Of a stretch of DNA of 42,001 nucleotides, positions 37,725-42,001 are shown piece by piece. A program made the translations under genes and the position numbers. This stretch comes from Myxosarcina sp. GI1 (GTDB lineage Bacteria; Cyanobacteriota; Cyanobacteriia; Cyanobacteriales; Xenococcaceae). The notes beneath the pieces are model-generated. The model searched no databases and was not told the origin of the DNA. It saw only the letters and a program-made list of their open reading frames with translations. Location of the stretch: NCBI RefSeq assembly GCF_000756305.1, contig NZ_JRFE01000011.1, positions 29,538 through 71,538 on the forward strand. Reading direction: 5' to 3'. Numbering within the stretch: position 1 is the stretch's first letter; every line of letters begins with the position of its first letter.

Positions 37725-39623
37725 CTAAACAAAAACAAAATCTTCGGCACTAAATTCGTTAAATATTACTCCTGTTACAGTAGCGAGAGATATGTCTTTA
37801 TTTGCGCCATTTTCGGTGAATTCGGCGGCAATACTGGTACTGCCAAAATCGCCAAAAGCTGGAAGTAATTGCAGATCTTCAAAGAAAGATACATCTTCAA
37901 TTCCGCTTATGTAAATTTTGTCAACTCCTAGCTCGAAGTCCATGATGGTGTTGCGAGTATCTGCCAATTCTGGAAGCGATAGTCCCTTTGGTAAAAGAGC
38001 GTCAATTTTCTCAGGATATTTAACAGCAACAGCATCGGGTAACTGTCCGTTAGCCAGCCAAAAGTCATCGCTACCAGCTCCGCCATAGAGGAGATTACCA
38101 CCACCATCACGAATCTGCAAAGTATCGTCGCCGTTGCTTCCATGTAGCTCACTATCATTACCAGCAATGAGATAATCTTTTCCATTCCCGCCATTAAGAT
38201 AGTTACGACTAGAAACCTCTGCTCCCGACCGACCTGAGCCAATAGCACCGTTAAGATAATCATCACCATCACCACCAAAAACGCGATCGCTGGTGCTGGC
38301 TAAGATGATATCATTTCCTTGATTACCATAAAGTCGATTGCGACCCAGACCCTCAGAAGCAAAAATAAAATCATCACCTGCTTCTGCTGATACCACATCT
38401 TCTTTATTGACATAAATTTCATCATCCCCACCGCCAGCAAAAATTCGACAGCGACTTAGATCGCTTTTACTATAAAAATCTGCTTCATCGCCGAGAACAA
38501 CTTGTCGATTAGTAGGGATATTTCCCAATGGTGTTACTGGTGAAGGGAAAAGTTCTTGAGTTAAATCTGGTTCATCTACAGTAGGTATAGAAATTGAAAG
38601 TGCTTCTACAGGTTCATCGCTAAAATTAGCGATCGCATATTCATTTTCTGGAGCAATATGGACGTAGGTATTTTTTTCTGCAACTTCTACCTTACCGTCA
38701 ATTTCAACAGCTAAGTTACCTTCATCTACGTAAAACAGTTGATGATCTTCGCTAGTTACAGGATCGGGAAAATCTTCTGTAGTTTCTGGAGCGAGTTCAA
38801 AGCGATCGTAAGCGAATTTATCACCCGATTCCTCCAAACTGGTTAGAGAAGTATATTCGATATCGAAATCACCAGTAAAAGTTGGTCTTTGTAGTAGTCC
38901 TTTTTGTTCGCCAGTAGTCCAAACGCTAAAACCATTGATTCGATTGAGTTTTTTGGCTTCTTTGACTACTTTGCCCTTAGCATTTTCTGGTAAAACTAGT
39001 AAGTAGTCTAAAGCATCTTCTGGTGGCTGATAATCTGGGTCTAGAGCGAGTAAAGTAATTCCAGCATTGGTTCTAGCAGAAAATTTAGCTAGGTTGATAA
39101 AATCTTCTGGTTGGGGACCGTCAAAGGTGGGTATGGGTGCGTCTCGATCTACTACAGAGAGTGCTGAAAAATCAAAAAACAGATCTAATGCTCCAGGAGT
39201 AGTCATGGAAAGAGTTCTCGCTCCTGGGGTCACGCCAATTAGAGATGCGGTTGAATCGAGATTGCGATATCCGTGAGTTCTATCGATTGGACCAAAAACT
39301 GTTGTTCCTTCAGGTACTACGATACCAAGTTCGCCTCGATCGCCTAAATTAAACTGGAATTCTCCGTCGGTTACGTGCCAAATTTCGTGCTCGAAGGGAT
39401 GATAGTGAGGTGGCGGTCCACCATTAACGGGAAGAAAAAAATCAAAGAAGTTGAAATCAAAGTCTGTTTCTCTGGTAGTAGACAAAGATGTATATAAGTC
39501 ACCAGAGGCATATACCGCAGGACGAGTAGAATCGTCTTGTTCGACTAAGGAGTAATCTTCGACTACTTCAGTTGGGATAGTTGTTCCTTCTACACCAACT
39601 GTGTTACCTATGCTATGAGTCAT
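37725..39623 (-). CDS. Bicupin-RTX calcium-binding protein, probably type I secreted
   Basis: The 632-residue protein has an N-terminal cupin (about 40-150) with metal-ligand motif PPPHYHPFEHEIW (His73, His75, Glu78/80). A second cupin-like unit (about 260-345) has lost most ligands, with only EDHQLFYV in place of the His pair. A C-terminal region (about 405-530) has six RTX-type nonapeptides: GGGDDEIYV, GNQGNDIIL, GGDGDDYLN, GGNGKDYLI, GSNGDDTLQ, GGAGSDDFW. The tail ends FSAEDFVFV, like RTX C-termini used as type I secretion signals. RTX repeats bind Ca2+ outside the cell; there is no Sec signal. A secreted dioxygenase-like or sugar/quercetin-binding role is possible but unproven. No T1SS transporter gene is in the window. 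Confidence 0.87.
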   Translation of the reverse strand: MTHSIGNTVGVEGTTIPTEVVEDYSLVEQDDSTRPAVYASGDLYTSLSTTRETDFDFNFFDFFLPVNGGPPPHYHPFEHEIWHVTDGEFQFNLGDRGELGIVVPEGTTVFGPIDRTHGYRNLDSTASLIGVTPGARTLSMTTPGALDLFFDFSALSVVDRDAPIPTFDGPQPEDFINLAKFSARTNAGITLLALDPDYQPPEDALDYLLVLPENAKGKVVKEAKKLNRINGFSVWTTGEQKGLLQRPTFTGDFDIEYTSLTSLEESGDKFAYDRFELAPETTEDFPDPVTSEDHQLFYVDEGNLAVEIDGKVEVAEKNTYVHIAPENEYAIANFSDEPVEALSISIPTVDEPDLTQELFPSPVTPLGNIPTNRQVVLGDEADFYSKSDLSRCRIFAGGGDDEIYVNKEDVVSAEAGDDFIFASEGLGRNRLYGNQGNDIILASTSDRVFGGDGDDYLNGAIGSGRSGAEVSSRNYLNGGNGKDYLIAGNDSELHGSNGDDTLQIRDGGGNLLYGGAGSDDFWLANGQLPDAVAVKYPEKIDALLPKGLSLPELADTRNTIMDFELGVDKIYISGIEDVSFFEDLQLLPAFGDFGSTSIAAEFTENGANKDISLATVTGVIFNEFSAEDFVFV

Positions 39624-40004
39624 ATTAATTTATCTTCTTAAACTTATAGAGTTAGTTGCAATTTTCAAGACAATGTATAGATGTAAAATTTTGAAAAAAG
39701 TTAATTTTTAAAATAACAAAGATTAGAGTACAAAGAATCGGGGTTTGAGTGGTCTAAATTAATATTCACCTAACGCAAAATAGAGGTTTCAGGCTTTGAG
39801 TGCGTAAGTCCCGATCTTATTTAATTACTAAGGTTATATTATATGCAGCATTTTGGGATTTCGTATAAGCACGACAAAAAAGGGCGTTGCTGAATTTGAG
39901 ATAAAGATCGAGTTAATAATGCTAAGAAAGACCGTGTATAAAACAAGATCGACCGAGACTTTATACATCAAATCTTCAACGCCGCTAAATTTTCTTTAAG
40001 GCAG
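39624..40004. other. Spacer upstream of the bicupin-RTX gene with an insertion-element remnant
   Basis: A 381-nt gap. The bicupin gene reads leftward from it, so it should hold that promoter. Its right third is a MITE-like unit (39883-39983). No ORF is credible. Confidence 0.45.
39883..39983. mobile_element. MITE-like element or insertion-sequence end remnant, about 101 bp
   Basis: Imperfect terminal inverted repeats GGCGTTGCTGAATTTGA (39883 rightward) and GGCGTTGAAGATTTGA (reading left from 39983) enclose about 65 nt with no coding capacity. GGCGTTGCTGAATTT-type ends are frequent in cyanobacterial IS4/IS5-like elements (recollection, not searched). It is non-autonomous if mobile at all. Confidence 0.5.
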
Positions 40005-40625
40005 TTACACTAATGCGTATGACTTGACTTTTTCTAGCTCTTTAACAAAAGTCTCCATAAACAAATCGACCATTCCAGGATGTCTACCCGTAATCAAATT
40101 GCCGTCAATTACTAAGTCTTTTGTAGCGTCGCAGTCATAAACAATTTCGGCTCCTGCATTTTCTACATCGCAAATTATATTGTGAGCGCAGGTTACGCGA
40201 CGATTTTGCAGTAGCTCGCGATCGGCGCAAAATAGCCACAAACTATGGCAGATAGCACCTATTTTTAAATTTTGATTGGCGATCGCCTGGCGAAGAAAAA
40301 CTACGGCAGGAGCGTTATTTTTCTGACCTTTAGCAACCTTCACCTGATATCTCAAGCGATCCATAGCGTATGCACCGATGCAAATAATTCCCTGATAATC
40401 TTCTGGTTTGACATCTTCAATTTCAGTTGTAACGGTAACGTGTTCCTCGATGGTGTTATGTTCGGGATTTGAACCAAAACGAATTGACTTATTACCCCAA
40501 AGATGAGAAATATATTCCACCTCATAACCTTTACTGGGAAAATATTCATTAAAACGACGGTATTCGGTGCCATCAAAATGTTCTTCAATTAGTACGGCAA
40601 TTTTTCCTTTAGAATTTGTTGTCAC
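40005..40625 (-). CDS. DJ-1/PfpI (ThiJ) family protein
   Basis: The 206-residue single-domain protein has the Rossmann-like DJ-1 fold: an N-terminal strand IAVLIEEHF with Glu14/15, a NAPAVVFLRQ strand and helix, and the nucleophile elbow GAICHSLW with Cys126. Most DJ-1/PfpI proteins have CHG or CHS here, so the nucleophile is intact. A C-terminal GRHPGMVDLFMETF strand and helix close the fold. Activities in the family range from glyoxalase or deglycase to chaperone or protease; the sequence does not decide. It lies 70 nt downstream of the SDR gene on the same strand, consistent with a stress or carbonyl-detoxification operon. Confidence 0.88.
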   Translation of the reverse strand: MTTNSKGKIAVLIEEHFDGTEYRRFNEYFPSKGYEVEYISHLWGNKSIRFGSNPEHNTIEEHVTVTTEIEDVKPEDYQGIICIGAYAMDRLRYQVKVAKGQKNNAPAVVFLRQAIANQNLKIGAICHSLWLFCADRELLQNRRVTCAHNIICDVENAGAEIVYDCDATKDLVIDGNLITGRHPGMVDLFMETFVKELEKVKSYALV

Positions 40626-40695
40626 GATCTTCTCCTATTGACAAAATAATTGTTTGAGATATTGCTAAAAAAAAGCGAAATGGCTTGAAAGATAC

Positions 40696-41487
40696 CTAAA
40701 GCATTTGAATGCCTCCGCTAACTGGCAAATAAGCTCCTGTAATAAAATTTGCTTCAGAAGAAGCTAACAGCAAAATAGCTTTAGCAATATCGTCGGGTTT
40801 GGCAAGCTTCCTGAGAGGTGTCATCTGCCGTGCGGTATCTTTGATAGCTTCGGGGATAGTAGAGGCTGTATCGGTCTGTGTCAGTCCAGGTGCGACGGCA
40901 TTTACGCGAATGCCATGAGGACCAAGTTCTAGTGCCAGGCTTTTTACAAAAGCATCAATTCCCGACTTGGCAGTATTGTGAGCGATTAGACCTTCTTTAG
41001 GCAAGCGTGAAGCCGCACTACTAACGGCGATGATGCATCCTTTACCCCGCTCGATCATTGTTGGTGTAACTGCTTTACAGCAATTAAAAGCAGCTTTTAT
41101 TTCCCCTACTAGCTTTGCTTCAAAGTCTGACCACTGGTAAGCTTCAAAACTAGCAGTAACAAACTTAATTGATGCGTTCAGCACAATAGTATCAATCGAA
41201 CCAAATGTCTCAGATACTTGTCGAACCATTGCGGCAACTTGTGCTTCATCTTTAACATCAGCCTGAATGGTAAGACCCTTACCGCCTTCAGCTTGAATCT
41301 CTTTTAATACTGAGGCAGCAGCTTCCGAACTACTGTGATAGTTAATTGCTACGGCTGCACCTTGAGAAGCTAGTAACTTGGCTGTGGCTGCACCAATTCC
41401 CCTACTAGCTCCAGTTACCAAAACTACACGACCTGCCATCAATTTGTTATTTGGTTTAGCCAACTTATTGTCTGGTTTAACGAACAT
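40696..41487 (-). CDS. Short-chain dehydrogenase/reductase with altered active site
   Basis: The 263-residue classical SDR fold has the cofactor motif TGASRGIG (about 25-32), ADV (77-79), and LNAS in place of NNAG (103-106). Catalytic Ser is in AVSSAAS (about 156-157), Lys174 is present, and RVNAVAPG and ITGAYLPVSGG follow. The catalytic Tyr of YxxxK is replaced by His170 (AHNTAK; codon CAC). The overall sequence resembles 3-oxoacyl-ACP reductase or glucose-dehydrogenase-like SDRs. With His for Tyr, activity may be changed or lost. The first 16 residues (PDNKLAKPNNKL) are a low-complexity near-repeat; a start at Met17 (MAGRVVL) would match usual SDR length better. It lies between the DJ-1 and SnoaL-ABM genes on one strand. 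Confidence 0.9.
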   Translation of the reverse strand: MFVKPDNKLAKPNNKLMAGRVVLVTGASRGIGAATAKLLASQGAAVAINYHSSSEAAASVLKEIQAEGGKGLTIQADVKDEAQVAAMVRQVSETFGSIDTIVLNASIKFVTASFEAYQWSDFEAKLVGEIKAAFNCCKAVTPTMIERGKGCIIAVSSAASRLPKEGLIAHNTAKSGIDAFVKSLALELGPHGIRVNAVAPGLTQTDTASTIPEAIKDTARQMTPLRKLAKPDDIAKAILLLASSEANFITGAYLPVSGGIQML

Positions 41488-41569
41488 AGTTATTCAAATT
41501 ATTTATTTGATGATGATTTTGTAGGAGAGCAAATTCGTACTTACTGTCTGTGCTATTTCTTACCTCTCC

Positions 41570-42001
41570 TTAATTGGCTATAGACTGGTGGTAGATTTCG
41601 TACATATGTCCATCTGGCGAAACTTGCTGGAATATTTGGGGTTCGAGCGATCGCATCTTGCCATTTAAAGAAGCTTTAAAAAACTCAGGACTTTCCCACT
41701 GAGCGTAATTTACGACTCTTTTCCCATCCAGGCTTTTATGCAGGCTCGAAGAAATAAAACCAGGTTGTTTCTTAACTGTACTTTCGAGATATTGAGAAAT
41801 TTCATCTAGTAATTGCTGCTGCTCTAGTGGCTCGACTTCAAACACCACAATTACGGGAAATACTTCAGAGTTTTGATTTTTATCGAGAGTTACTTGGTTC
41901 ATAATAGATTCATTCCAGGGGGACATATCGGCATAAACACGCCATTCGCTGACTCGATTGCCTCGCAAACGGTAAATATCACAGCAGGCAATCGTTACCG
42001 T
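41570..42001 (-). CDS. SnoaL-like/ABM fusion protein, 5' end beyond window
   Basis: The frame is open to the right edge. The visible N-terminal part (CDIYRLRGNRVSEWRVYADMS) is the typical C-terminal strand pair of a SnoaL/NTF2-like domain. It is followed after about 20 residues by an antibiotic-biosynthesis monooxygenase (ABM) domain (FPVIVVFEVEP, KKQPGFISSSLHKSLDGKRV, NYAQWESPEFF). No stop separates them and no Shine-Dalgarno precedes the internal ATG (41902), so a two-domain protein is the simplest reading. The TTG in RLRG is not a believable start because the strand continues upstream. ABM domains are cofactor-free monooxygenases or quinone/heme-handling folds. Together with the SDR and DJ-1 genes it suggests an oxidative or aromatic-compound response cluster. 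Confidence 0.78.
   Translation of the reverse strand, partial: TVTIACCDIYRLRGNRVSEWRVYADMSPWNESIMNQVTLDKNQNSEVFPVIVVFEVEPLEQQQLLDEISQYLESTVKKQPGFISSSLHKSLDGKRVVNYAQWESPEFFKASLNGKMRSLEPQIFQQVSPDGHMYEIYHQSIAN

Noticed and set aside
37662-37868. 68-codon plus-strand ORF after the IS630-like HTH gene, considered as a transposase orfB remnant
   Set aside because: It contains no DDE motifs and mostly overlaps the 3' end of the bicupin-RTX gene in antisense.

Overview
The window is cyanobacterial chromosome. The HIP1 octamer GCGATCGC recurs in most genes, the base composition is AT-rich, and the content fits: a cyanobacterial olefin synthase, bacterial gyrB, recJ, a two-domain-rich hybrid kinase and NB-ARC/WD40 proteins. 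Olefin synthases of this layout occur in several unicellular and baeocystous cyanobacteria, so a Pleurocapsales-like organism is plausible, but I cannot fix the genus from the sequence.

Left block (1-12.9 kb): a giant minus-strand type I PKS (FAAL-ACP-KS-AT-KR-ACP-sulfotransferase, running off the left edge towards the expected thioesterase) for terminal-alkene synthesis. Its acyltransferase domain carries an in-frame, about 132-nt block that looks like non-coding dispersed repeat. Next come a multi-repeat TM-helix (CmpX-like) membrane protein with its own terminator, a SRPBCC protein, and recJ with a translationally overlapping small ORF.

Middle block (12.9-31 kb): gyrB preceded by an 846-nt spacer holding a possible 38-codon gene and a strong hairpin terminator; a lone Alg14/PssD-like glycosyltransferase subunit; a single-domain response regulator; a GT2 glycosyltransferase; then a Tn554-type site-specific transposon core (two tyrosine recombinases plus a TnpC-like protein, overlapping genes) with no recognisable cargo. 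On its other side a signalling operon encodes an FHA-PAS-GAF-GAF-HisKA-HATPase-REC-Hpt kinase, a REC-GAF response regulator overlapping it by 8 nt, and a NACHT NTPase 34 nt further on.

Right block (29.5-42 kb), accessory in character: an AraC-type regulator diverges from a heme-oxygenase-like diiron-oxidase candidate followed by a small exported acidic protein, with several inverted repeats in the shared intergenic region. Then two tandem paralogous HTH-NB-ARC STAND proteins (one with 14 WD40 repeats, one ending after the NB-ARC/winged-helix part), a stand-alone IS630-type HTH protein with palindromes at its start codon, a bicupin fused to RTX calcium-binding repeats, a MITE-like remnant, and a likely stress or redox cluster (DJ-1/PfpI, an SDR with His replacing the catalytic Tyr, and a SnoaL-ABM fusion cut by the right edge).

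The best candidates for something undescribed are the AraC/diiron-oxidase/small exported protein trio and the in-frame repeat inside the olefin synthase. The kinase-regulator-NACHT operon and the STAND pair are possible signalling or conflict systems. No rRNA, tRNA or CRISPR array was seen.
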